Below are positions 49,814 through 61,800 of a DNA stretch of 64,000 nt, one piece after another. The first letter of the stretch is position 1. The number at the start of each line of letters is the position of its first letter. The notes under the pieces were generated by a model. That model was given only the letters and a program-made list of their open reading frames with translations, was not told the DNA's origin and did no database searches. Source of the stretch: Nocardia cyriacigeorgica (GTDB taxonomy: Bacteria > Actinomycetota > Actinomycetes > Mycobacteriales > Mycobacteriaceae). The position numbers and the translations under genes were made by a program. The stretch is from NCBI RefSeq assembly GCF_010868145.1, contig NZ_JAAGUY010000005.1, forward strand, positions 62,001 to 126,000, in the 5' to 3' direction.

Positions 49814-52800
49814 TCAGGCGGACGGTTCGAGCAGGGCGGCCAGGCGCGGGCCGATCACTTCCAGCGCCGCGGGTGCGGTCATTTGATCATGGTTCACCGG
49901 AACAGGGTGGTCCATCACCGAACCGGAGACATACGGCTGCCAATCCGCAGCTCGCGGCGACCCGGTGACCTGGCGCGGATGCGCGAGGGCGGCGCTGAAG
50001 TACTCGACGGTCCCGTCGAAGACGCCGGGTCGATATCCGGAGATCAACTCGGCCGAGCGGACCGCCCCGCGGTAGACCCGCCGCAAACGTTCCGGGGTGA
50101 GCGCGAGCAGTTCGGACGGGATCATCGCGTGCAATGTGGCCAATGCCTCGTCACCGAGGTCGTAGACATCATCGCCGTCGCCGAGCACCTCGGTACCGAG
50201 ACCGAGTTCGGCCAGCGCCTCCCGTACGGCGGCACGGAATCCGGCGACATCGGGGTCGGGATGGCTGTCCAGCATGGCGAGCAGCGTGACCTCTTCGCCC
50301 GCGGCCTGCAGTTCGGTGGCGATGGCATGTGCCAGCACACCGCCGAGGGACCAGCCGAGCAGCCGGTACGGGCCGTGCGGCTGGACCGTGCGGATCTCGG
50401 TCAGATAACGATGCGCGAGCTCGGCCAGCGTCTCCGGGAGCTCGCCCTCGCCCGAGAGTGCGGGCGATTGCAGCCCGTACAACGGCACCCCTGCGGGCAG
50501 ATGCCGAGTGAGTCCGGCGTAGGACCAGGCCAGCCCGTACATGGGGTGGACGCAGAACAGCGGTTCGGCCGCACCCTCTGGGCGCAGCGGCAGCAGGACC
50601 TCGAGGGCGGCACCGGCGTCGAGCTCCGGTGCGGGCGATTCGAGCCGGGTGGCCAGGCCCGCGACGGTGGCGTCGGTGAAGAACCACTGCACCGCCACCG
50701 AGACGCCGGTGACCGCACGCAGGCGGCTCACCGCCCTTGTCGCGAGCAGCGAATTGCCGCCGAGGGTGAAGAAATCGTCGTCGAGTCCGACGCGGGTGGC
50801 GCCGAGCAGGTCGGCGAACACCTCGGCCACCGCCTGCTGGAGTTCGGTTTCCGGGGCGCGGAAGGTGGTCGCGCCCGCGAACTCGGGTTCCGGCAGCGCG
50901 CGGTGGTCGAGTTTGCCGTTCGGGGTCAGCGGGAGGGCATCGAGCACCACGAAGGCGTCCGGAACCATGTAGCCGGTGAGGAACTCTCCCACCTGGGCGC
51001 GCAGTTGTGCGGTGTCGAGCGTGGCACCCGCCGTAGGGACGACGTGGCCGATGAGCCGATCGCCGGTGGTGGCGTCGGTGTGGACCACGGCGACGGCGTG
51101 GCCGACGCCGGGGCAGCGCAGCAGGGCCGCTTCGATCTCGCCGAGTTCGATCCGGAATCCCCGCAGCTGGACTTGCTGATCGCTGCGACCCGCGTACTCC
51201 AGAGCCGTCGGTGCGACAGTGTCACGCCAACGACCGACGTCACCGGTGCGGTACATCCGGGAGCCCGGCGCACCGTACGGATCGGCCACGAACCTCGTCG
51301 CGGTCAGGCCAGGACGGCCGAGGTAGCCGCGGGTCAGCTGGGCGCCGGCGACGTGGATTTCGCCCTGCACACCCGCGGGAGCGGGATGCAGCCGATCGTC
51401 GAGGACCCTGGCATCGAGTCCGGCGATGGCGCGGCCGATGAGGCCGGAACGCCGCGCGGTGTCCTCCTGCAGCGACAGGAACGACACGTGCACCGTCGTT
51501 TCGGTGATGCCGTACATGTTGACCAGCCGCGGCGCGTCGAGCGGATGACGTTCGTACCAGCGGGCGAGCCTGCGGGAGTCCAGCGCCTCGCCACCGAATA
51601 TCACATAGCGCAGCGACAATTCGCCGTCGGCGTCGCGATCGGCTTCGGCCAGCTGATAGAACGCCGACGGCGTCTGGTTCAGCACACTCACCTGTTCGCG
51701 GATAAGCAACTCGCGGAACAACTCCGGAGATCGCGAGGTGAGGTAGTCGACGACAACCACGCTGCCGCCGTGGGTGAGCGCACACCACAGTTCCCACACC
51801 GAGAAGTCGAAGGCGTAGGAGTGGAACAGCGTCCACACATCGCCGGGTCCGAACCCGAACAGCGGCTGGGTATTCGCGAACAGCTCCACCACATTCCGGT
51901 GCGTGACGCCGACGCCCTTGGGGACGCCGGTGGAACCGGAGGTGTAGATGACGTAGGCCAGGTTGTCCGCGCGCAGCGGGGCCGTCCGGTCGGCGTCGTC
52001 GATCCGGGCGTCGGAATAGTCGGCGGTGTCCTCGAGCAGCACCACCGGCCGCTCCCCCACCGGGACGCGATCGCGTTCGGCGGAGGTGGTGAGCACGCAG
52101 ACCGGGGTTGCGTCTTCGAGCAGGAACTCGAGCCGCTGGGCCGGGTAGGTGGCGTCGATCGGTAAGTAGGCCGCGCCGGTGGCGAGCACACCGAGCAGGG
52201 CCACCGGCAGGTCTTCGGTGCGCGCGACCGCCACCGCCACCAGAGATTCGGGTCCGGCACCGCGTGCGATGAGGGCACGGGCGACCCGGTTGGCTCGCCG
52301 CTGCAACTCGGCGAAGGTCAGCGTGGTGTCACCGGCCCGGATGGCGACGGCGTCGGGGCGGCGCCAGGCCTGCTCGGCGATGAGATCCGGCAGCGTCGTG
52401 CCGGGCACCCAGGCGCCGGGGGTGTTCCAGGCGTGCAGCACGCGATCGCGTTCGCCGGCGGCGAGCAGGTCGATATCACCGATGACGGTGCCCGCGTCGG
52501 CCGCGACGGCGGCGAGAACCCGCCGGAAGCGGTCGGCGAACGACCGCACCGTCGTGGCGTCGAACAGGTCGGTGGCGTAGGTGAACACCGCGCTCATGCC
52601 CGCGGCGTCGGGCTGCTCGGCAATGGTGACCTGCAGATCGAACTTGGCCACCGCGACGTCGAGGTCAACGGCCGATACGGTGAGACCGGGCAGGGCCACC
52701 TCGGTCTGCGCGAGGTTCTGGAAGGTCAGCATCACCTGGAACAGCGGATGCCGCGCCGCCGAGCGCACCGGGTCGAGCAGCTCGACCAGCCGCTCGAACG

Positions 52801-55800
52801 GGACGTCGGCGTGGCCGAACGCCGCCACATCGGTACCGCGGACCTCCCGCAACAGTGCGTCGAATCCGGCGGCGGAATCGACCTCGGTGCGCAGGACCAG
52901 CGTGTTGACGAACATGCCGATCAACTCATCGAGTTCGGCCTCACCGCGACCGGCGACCGGCGTACCGACCGCGATATCGGTGGTGCCGGACAGCCTCGCG
53001 AGCAGTACGGCGAGTGCGGCGTGGACCACCATGAACAGCGTCGCATCGTGTTCGGCGGCGACGCGTTCCAGAGCGGCATGCAGTTCGGCATCGAGGTCGA
53101 TGGCGAAGGTCTCGCCGCGATAGGACGCGGCGGCAGGGCGGGGCCGGTCCGCGGGCAGCGGCAGTTCCTCGGGCAGGCCTGCGAGCGCGTTGCGCCAGTA
53201 GCCGGTCTGGGTGGCGAGGACGCTGTCCGGATCGGCTTCGTCGCCGAGGGTTTCGCGCTGCCACAGGCTGTAATCGACGTACTGGACCGGCAGTGGCGTC
53301 CACCGCGGATCGTCGCCGCCGCTGCGCGCCGCGTAGGCGAGCATCAGGTCACGGGTGAGCGGGCCCATGGACCAGCCGTCGGCGCTGATGTGGTGGGCGA
53401 CGAAAACCAGGACGTGGTCGGTATCGGTGATGCGCAATAGTCCGGCGCGGAACGGGAGTTCGCACGTCACATCGAATCCCGCGGTGACGATGTCGCGTAC
53501 CGCGTTGACCACCTGGTGCTCGTCGACCGGCCGTGCTGCCAGGTGGACCGACACCGTGTCGGCGACGGATTGGATGGGGCCGTCGTCGGTCTGTGGGTAA
53601 GTGGTGCGCAGGATTTCGTGCCGCGCCACCAGATCACCGACTGCCGCGGCCAGCGCTTCGGTATCCAGGTCCCCGGTCAGCCGAATGGCGGCGGGAATGT
53701 TGTAGACCGACGAGGCGGTGTCGAACTGGTTGAGGAACCACATCCGCTGCTGGGCCAGCGACAACGGGATGTTGTCCGGCCGTGGCATCGGGGTAAGGGC
53801 GTGGCGGCCGGAACCGGCATGCTGCTCCAGCTTCAGCGCGAGACCCGCGACGGTCGATGCCTCGAACAACGTCCGCACCGGGACCCTGCCGTCCAGCGCC
53901 GCACCCAGCCGGGCAGCGACCTGCGTCGCCAGCAGTGAATTGCCGCCGAGGGAGAAGAAGTCGTCGTCGGCACCGACCTGATGGGCGCCGAGGACAGCGG
54001 CGAAGACATCGGCAACGATCTTTTCGGTCGCAGTCGACGGCGCGCGGAACTCCTTGGCATCGAACTCGGGCTCCGGGAGCGCCTTGCGGTCGAGCTTGCC
54101 GTTGACGTTGAGGGGCAGCGCGTCGAGCACGACGAATGCGGATGGCACCATGTACGACGGAAGCGCCTCCGACAGAGCCATTTTCACCGCTGACACATCG
54201 ACGGCGAGCGATGAGGACTCGTGCGCACGGTGCCGCGACCGATCGTTCGCCGCCGCACCATCGACGACGAGCGGCGAGGACTCGTGCGCATGATGTCGAG
54301 ACTCGTGCGCCCCGTGCCGCGGACGCTCGCTCGTCAGCTCGCCGTCTGTTTGGTCGGCAAACCCGCCCGCTGTGCCGCCGAGACCCTTGGGGCGAACCTC
54401 CGGCACTGCGGCGGCATGCCGCGGCTCGACGGCAGAGTCCACCGAGTCGGGCACGAGATAGGCGACCAGCCGGTCACCTGTGTGCGTGTCGGGCCTGGCC
54501 ACGACCGCAGCCTGTGCCACCCCAGGCAGCGCCAGCAGGGCGGCTTCGATCTCGCCCAATTCGATGCGGAAACCACGGATCTTCACCTGGAAGTCCGTGC
54601 GGCCCCGGTACTCCAGCTCACCCGCTCGGTGCCCGCCCGTCGCCCGGCCACCACCCCTCATCGAATCGCTGCGCGATGCAGCCACCCATCGGGCGAGGTC
54701 GCCGGTGCGGTACATGCGGGTGCCGGGTTCGAAGGGGTTGGCGACGAAACGTTCGGCGGTCAGGTCCGGGCGGGCGACGTAGGCGCGGGCGAGCTGGGTT
54801 CCGGCGAGGTACAGCTCGCCCGTAACGCCGGGCGCGACCGGGCGCAAACGTGAGTCCAGCACGTAGACACGGCTGTTCCATTCGGGCGCACCGATGGGTA
54901 CCGACGCCTGGTCGGCCGGGGTGACGCGGTGGGCGGTAATCGAGACGGCCGCCTCGGTCGGGCCGTAGAGGTTGAACAGTTCGATACGCGGGCGCTCCCG
55001 CAGCACGCGTTGGGCCAGGGCGCCGGGCAGGGCCTCCCCGATGGCGAGGACGCGGCGCAGCGAGCGGGGCAGGCCTGCGTCGGCAAGGGCGTCGAGCATG
55101 GACGGAACCGCGTGCAGGGTGCTCACCCCCTGGTCGGCGATGAGCTCGGCCAGGTAGGCGGGGTCGCGGTGGCCGTCAGGGGTGGCGATGACCAGGCGTC
55201 CGGCGCATGTGACGGCAGACCAGAACTCCCACACCGACAGGTCGAAGGTGGCGGCCGTCTTCAGCAGTACGGTGTCATCGGCGGTCAGGCCGAATTCGGC
55301 TGTCTTCCAATGGAGTTGGTTGACGATCGCGCGATGCGGTACCGCGACACCCTTGGGGCGTCCGGTGGACCCGGAGGTGAAGATCACATACGCGGTGTGA
55401 TCCGCGCGCAGCGGCGCCACCCGATCGGCATCGGTTATCGCCACGGCGCTGAACGCATCGAGATCCAGGTCGTCCAGCGAAACCACCGGCGCGCTGACCG
55501 ATACGAATCCCGCCTCGGCGTTGGTCACCACGCACACCGGATCGGCCGTCTCGAGGATATAGCGCGTCCGCTCCGCTGGCTGGTCGGGATCGATCGGAAC
55601 GTAGGCGCCACCGGCACGGATCACCGCATACATCGCCACGACCAGATCGATCGACCGTCGCAATGCCAGCGCAACCCGAGCCTCCGGGCCGACGCCCGTG
55701 GCGATGAGGTGGCGGGCGAGCCGGTTGACTCGCGCATCGAGTTCGGCATACGTGAGGCTCACAAGGCCAGGGCGAGCCGGGCTCGCGTCGCGCGTCGGTG

Positions 55801-58800
55801 CGGGTCGGTCGCCGGCGTGGGCGGACTCGGTCTGCGGCTCGGCGCTCTGATCGGCAACGAGCGCGATGCGGTCCGGCGCGGCTGCGACGGCCGCATCCAG
55901 GATCGCCGCCAGCGTCGGGGCGGCGTCACCGGCGAGCGTGTGCTCGGTGGCGTTCCACCCGAGGGTCACCCGCTCGCGTTCGACGGCGTCCAGCACGTCG
56001 ATATCACCGACGACGACGTCGGGGCGTGCCACTACCGCGGCCAGCACGCGGGCGAGCCGGTCGGCGAAGGCACGAACGGTGGACGCGTCGAAAAGATCGG
56101 TGGCGTAGGTGAAGAAACCGCCGATGCCCGTGGCCGCACCCGAGGAGTCGTACGCATCGCCGACGATCAGGTGCAGATCGAACTGCGACACATCCAGATC
56201 GGCGTCCACAGCGCTGACAGCGAGGCCGGGCAGCTCCAGTTCCGCGCGCGCGACGTTCTGGAAGGACATGCCGACCTGGAACAGCGGATGATGGGCGGTC
56301 GAACGCGGTGGGTTCAGCACCTCTACCAGGCGTTCGAACGGAATGTCGGCGTGCGCGAAGGCCTGCAGGTCGGACTCGCGCTGCCGGGCGAGCAGATCGG
56401 CGAACGATTCGCCGCCCGCGACCTGAGTGCGGAAGACGACGGTGTTGACGAACATGCCGATCAGATCGTCGAGTTCGCGTTCCCCGCGCCCGGCCACCGG
56501 CGTTCCGATGGCGATATCACCGGACGCCGACAGCCGAGACAGCAGCACCGCGAACGCCGTGTGCACCACCATGAACAGCGTGGCATTGTGCGCCCGCGCC
56601 ACTGCGACCAGACCGGCGTGGGTGTCGGCGTCGATCTCGAACGGCACCCGGGCACCGGCCATCGACGCGACCGCAGGCCGCGGCCGGTCGGCGGGAAGCT
56701 CGAGCACATCGGGCAATCCGGCCAGCTGCTCGCGCCAGAACGTGATCTGCTGCGCGGCAACCGAATCCGCATCGTCTTCGGCGCCGAGTACTTCGCGCTG
56801 CCAGAGCGCGTAGTCGGCGTATTGGACCGGCAGCGGCTGCCACTCCGGTGCCGCACCGGCGGCCCGCGCGGCGTAGGCGACCATGACGTCACGAACGAGC
56901 GGTGCCATCGACGACGCGTCACCTGCGATGTGGTGCACCACGACCGCGAGCACATAGGTGCCAGCACGACTACCGCCGGTGAGCCGCCCCGCGGTCTGGC
57001 CGTCGACTCCGCCGGCAGGCCTGACGATGGCCGCGGCGTCCGCATCCTGCACGCGCAGCAGCACGGCCCGCAACGGGACCTCGTCGGTCACGTCGAACGG
57101 TGTCGAGGCGAGCGCGTATACCGCCTCCGGAACTTCGGACTCGGGTACCGAACGCACGCTCAGCACCGGAGCACCCGCATGCGGTGGCAGCACCACCTGC
57201 ACCGGACCATCCGTGGTCTCCGGGTACACCGTCCGCAACACCTCGTGCCGCGCGACCACATCGGCCAGCGCCGCACCGAGTGCGTCGACATCGAGGGCGC
57301 CGGTCAGCCGCAGCGCAAACGGCAGGTTGTAGGCCGCCGAACCCACGGCGGCGTCCTGGTCGAAGCGGTTGAGGAACCACATGCGCCGCTGCGCAAGTGA
57401 CAACGGCAACTGGTGCGGCCGTTCGATACTGCCAAGCTCGACCGTCCGGCGGCCAGGTGTCTTCGATTCCACCGCGGCCGCAAGCGCCCCGACGGTGGGT
57501 GCCTCGAACAGAGCCCGCACCGGCACCCGAACCCCAAGCGCGGCACCTAGCCGCGATATGGCCTGTGTGGCGATCAGCGAATTGCCGCCGAGAGCGAAGA
57601 AGTCGTCGTCCACGCCGATCCGGCCGATGCCGAGCACCTCGCCGAACACCCCGGCGACGATTTCCTCCGCCGGAGTCGACGGTGCGCGGAACTCGCGGGA
57701 TTCGAATACCGGCTCCGGCAACGCTGTACGGTCCAGCTTGCCGCTCGGGTTCAACGGGAACCCGGCCAACGCGACGATCGCGGCGGGCACCATGTACGAC
57801 GGCAGGGTATCGCTGACCGCCGCGCGCAGCTCCTGCGGATCGATCATCATGCCCGGTGCGGGCACCGCATAGGCAACCAGCTGGTCACCCAGCGTGGTCG
57901 GCACGACCAGCGTCACGGCCTGGCTCACCGACGGCTGCGCGAGCAGCGCGGTCTCGATCTCCCCCAGCTCGATGCGCTGACCACGGAACTTCACCTGGAA
58001 GTCGGTGCGGCCCAGGTAATCGAGGACGGCGTCATCGGCATGACCACGCCAGACCACCAGGTCACCCGTGCGATACATGCGCTCGCCGGCGCCGAAGGGG
58101 TTGGCCACGAAGCGATCAGCGGTCAGGTCCGGCCGACGCACATAGCCGCGCGCCAGCTGATCACCCGCGAGATACAGCTCACCTGCCACACCTGCGGGGA
58201 CCGGCCGCAGCCGCGAATCCAGTACGTAGACCCGGGTGTTCCACTGCGGCAGCCCGATCGGCACCGACCGCTGCTCGGCCGGGTCGGCCTGCCAGTAGGT
58301 CACCGAGACCGCGGCTTCGGTGGGGCCGTACAGGTTGTGTACCGCGGCATCGGTCACCGAGCGGACCGCTGCGACGGTCTCCGGGGGCAGCGCCTCACCG
58401 ATGACGAACAGATGCGCCAGGCTCGGGCAGGAGCCGGGCGCGGTGTGCGCGGCGAACACCGTCAGCATCGACGGTACGAAGTCGGTGACCGTCACCCGCT
58501 GCGCGGCAATCGTTTCCGCGACATACACGGGATCGCGATGCCCGTCCGGCGTCGCGATGACGAGCTTGGCGCCTGCCCGCAACGGCATGAAGAAGCCCCA
58601 GAGCGACACGTCGAACGTCGTCGCGGTCTTCTGCAGGTAGACGTCATCCGGGCCGAGCGGGTACTCGGTGAGCATCCACTCGATCTGATTGTTGATAGCG
58701 GCATGGGTGACCGCCACACCCTTCGGGCGCCCGGTGGAGCCCGAGGTGAAGATAACGTAGGCGGGGTGCTCCGGGAGCACCGGACGCAGCAGCTCCGACG

Positions 58801-61800
58801 ACCGGAGCGGCGTCGCGTCGTAACGCTCCAGGTCAACGGCATCGATGCGCAGAACCGGGGTTCCCGCAGGAACTTCCACCGCATCGGCGGTTGTCGTGAC
58901 GACCGCGACCGGCTGAGCCGTATCCAGGATGTGCGCGATCCGCTCGGCCGGATGATCCGGATCCAACGGCACATACGCACCGCCGGCGGCCACGATCGCA
59001 TACATACCGACAACAAGATCCAGCGAACGCCGTACGGCGAGGCCGACCAGCGACTCCGCGCCCACACCTTGCTCGATCAGCAGCCGGGCCAGCCGATTCA
59101 CCCGCTCGTCGAACTCGCGGTAGGTCAGCTGCCCGCCCTCGTACACCAGCGCCACCGCGTCGGCGTGCGCGGCGACGGCATGCCGGTAGCCGTCCAGCAG
59201 CAACTCGGGGGTCAGCGGATTGCGGGTGTCGTTCCACTCGTGCAGGATTCGGTCCCGCTCAACGATCGACAGCAGATCGGCATCGCCGATCATCCGGCTC
59301 GGATCGGCGGCAACCGCACGCAACATTCGACGCAGCCTGGCGGCGAACTCGGCCACCGATGACTCGTCGAACAGATCGGTGGCATAGGTGAACATGGCCG
59401 ACAGGCCGCCATCCGCCTGCGGTGTGACGGTGAGCTGGAGATCGAATTTGGCTACTGCGCCATCGAATTCGACCGCAGTCGCCGTCAGGCCGGGCAATTC
59501 CAACGCCGGCGCGGTCATGTTCTGGAAGAACAGCGCGGCCTGGAACAACGGATGATGCGCTTGTGAACGCACCGGATCCAGTGCATCCACCAGTCGCTCG
59601 AACGGCAGCTCGGTATGGGCGAACGCCGCGAGGTCGGTGTCCTTCACCGCGGCGAGCAGTTCGGTGAAACTCGCGTCCGGATCGATCTGGGTCCGCAACA
59701 CCAGCGTGTTGACGAACATGCCGATCAACCCGTCCAGCTCACGTTCACCGCGGCCGGCCACCGGCGTGCCGATGGTGATGTCGCCGGAACCGGACAGGCG
59801 GGCCAGCAGCGCGGCGAAACCGGCGTGCACCACCATGAACAGCGAGGCGCCCGCATCCTGCGCGATGCGGTCAAGGCGGGTCATGGTTGCGGCGTCGATC
59901 GCGAAAGTCAGGGTGCCGCCCCGTCCGGACGACCGGGTGGGACGCGCGCGGTCCGCGGGCAGGTCGAGCCGATCCGGAATACCGGCCAGGGCCTCACGCC
60001 AGAAGACGAGTTGCTGGGCCGCGAGCGATTCGGGGTCGGTCTCGTCACCTAGCACATCGCGCTGCCACAACGTGTAGTCGGCGTATTGCACCGGCAGCGG
60101 TTCCCACCGGGGTGCGTCGCCCTCGATCCGCGCCAGGTACGCCGTCACCAGATCTGTCGCCAGCGGCGCCATCGACGTACCGTCGGCCGCGATGTGGTGC
60201 ACGACCACGGCAAGCACATGATCGTCGGAGCCCAGCTCGGCCACCTCGATGCGCAGCGGCACCTCGGCCGCCACATCGAACCCGGCCAGCGCCCGCTCGA
60301 CCAGCCATCCCGGCAGCCGCTCGGGCGACATGGGCTCAGGCGTGAGCTCCGGCAGCACCTGCTCGGCAGGCAGGATCACCTGATACCCGGCACCATCGGT
60401 CGCCGGATACACCGTGCGCAGGCTCTCGTGCCGGTCGAGCACATCGCCGATGGCCGCGCGCAACGCGGCGAGGTCGAGAGCACCGGTAAGCCGCAGTGCG
60501 AACGGAATATTGTTCGCGGCCGACGCGGTATCGAACTGGTTCAGGAACCACATCCGCTGCTGGGCGAGCGAGAGCGGAATGTGCTGCGGCCGGTCCATCG
60601 GCGCGAGCGCGCGGCGCCCACCACTGCCGGTCTCGTCGTCCAGGCGTTCGGCCAGCGCCGTCACGCTCGGCGATTCGAAAATCACCCGCGCGGCGATCCT
60701 GGCGTCGACGGCGGCGCCGAGCCGCGCGGCGGCCTGGGTGGCGATCAGTGAGTTGCCGCCGAGCTCGAAGAAATCGTCATCGGCGCCGATCGGGGCCTCT
60801 GTGCCGAGCAGTTCGGCGAACACCTCGGTAACCAGCAGTTCGGTCCGGCCCGATGGCTCACGGAACGTCTTGGTCTGCAATCTCGGCGTAGGCAGGGCGC
60901 GCCGGTCCAGCTTGCCGACCGGGGTAAGCGGGATCTCGTCGAGGACCGTGACCGAGGTCGGCACCATATGGGACGGCAGACTGTTGCTCGCGAACTCCAG
61001 CAACGCGGCCGTATCGACCGTAGCGCCGTCGGCGAGATGCACGAAAGCGGCGAGAATCGTTGCGCCGCTGTCGAGCCGGTGCCCAACGGTCACAGCGAAG
61101 TCGACCGACGCGTGCCGGCCGAGCACGGCATCGATCTCGCCGAGCTCGATCCGGAAGCCACGAATCTTGACCTGGAAGTCATTGCGGCCCAGGTACTCCA
61201 GGTCCCCAGCCGAATTCCAGCGCACCAGATCACCGGTGCGATACAGGCGAGAACCATTGTCATCGAACGGATTCGCGACGAAGCGCTGCGCGGTGAGGCC
61301 CGGCCGTTCGTGGTAGCCGCGTGCCAGCTGCGCACCCGCGATGTAGAGCTCGCCGGCCACCCCGGTCGGCACCGGAGTGAGGCGCTCGTCCAGCACGTAT
61401 TCGGTGATCGCGCGGATGGGGCCACCGATGGTAACGGTGTCGTCCGGGCTCAGTGCCGCACTGATATTGGTCATGATGGTGGTTTCGGTCGGACCGTAAC
61501 CATTGAAGAATTCCCTGGTGCCGTCCGCGACCGGGCGCACCCAGCGCCGCACCAGATCCGGCGGGCAGGCCTCACCACCGGCCACCACGACCCGCAGATC
61601 GTCCAGCCCGGCCGGATCCACCGAGGCCAGCGCCGCAGGCGTGATGAACGCGTGCGTCACACCCTCACGCCGCAGCAGGCTCGCCAGCTCGTCGCCGCCG
61701 TACACCGTCGGCGCCGCCACCACCATGGTCGCCGCGCCGCCGAGCGCGAGCAGCAGCTCGAGCACGGACGCATCGAATGAGGGTGAGGCGAAATGCAGTG

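Noticed and set aside
54199..54314. Repeats in NRPS-B module 3 as a CRISPR-like or mobile array
   Set aside because: Only two to three copies, inside an open reading frame with a period divisible by three. It is a coding repeat.
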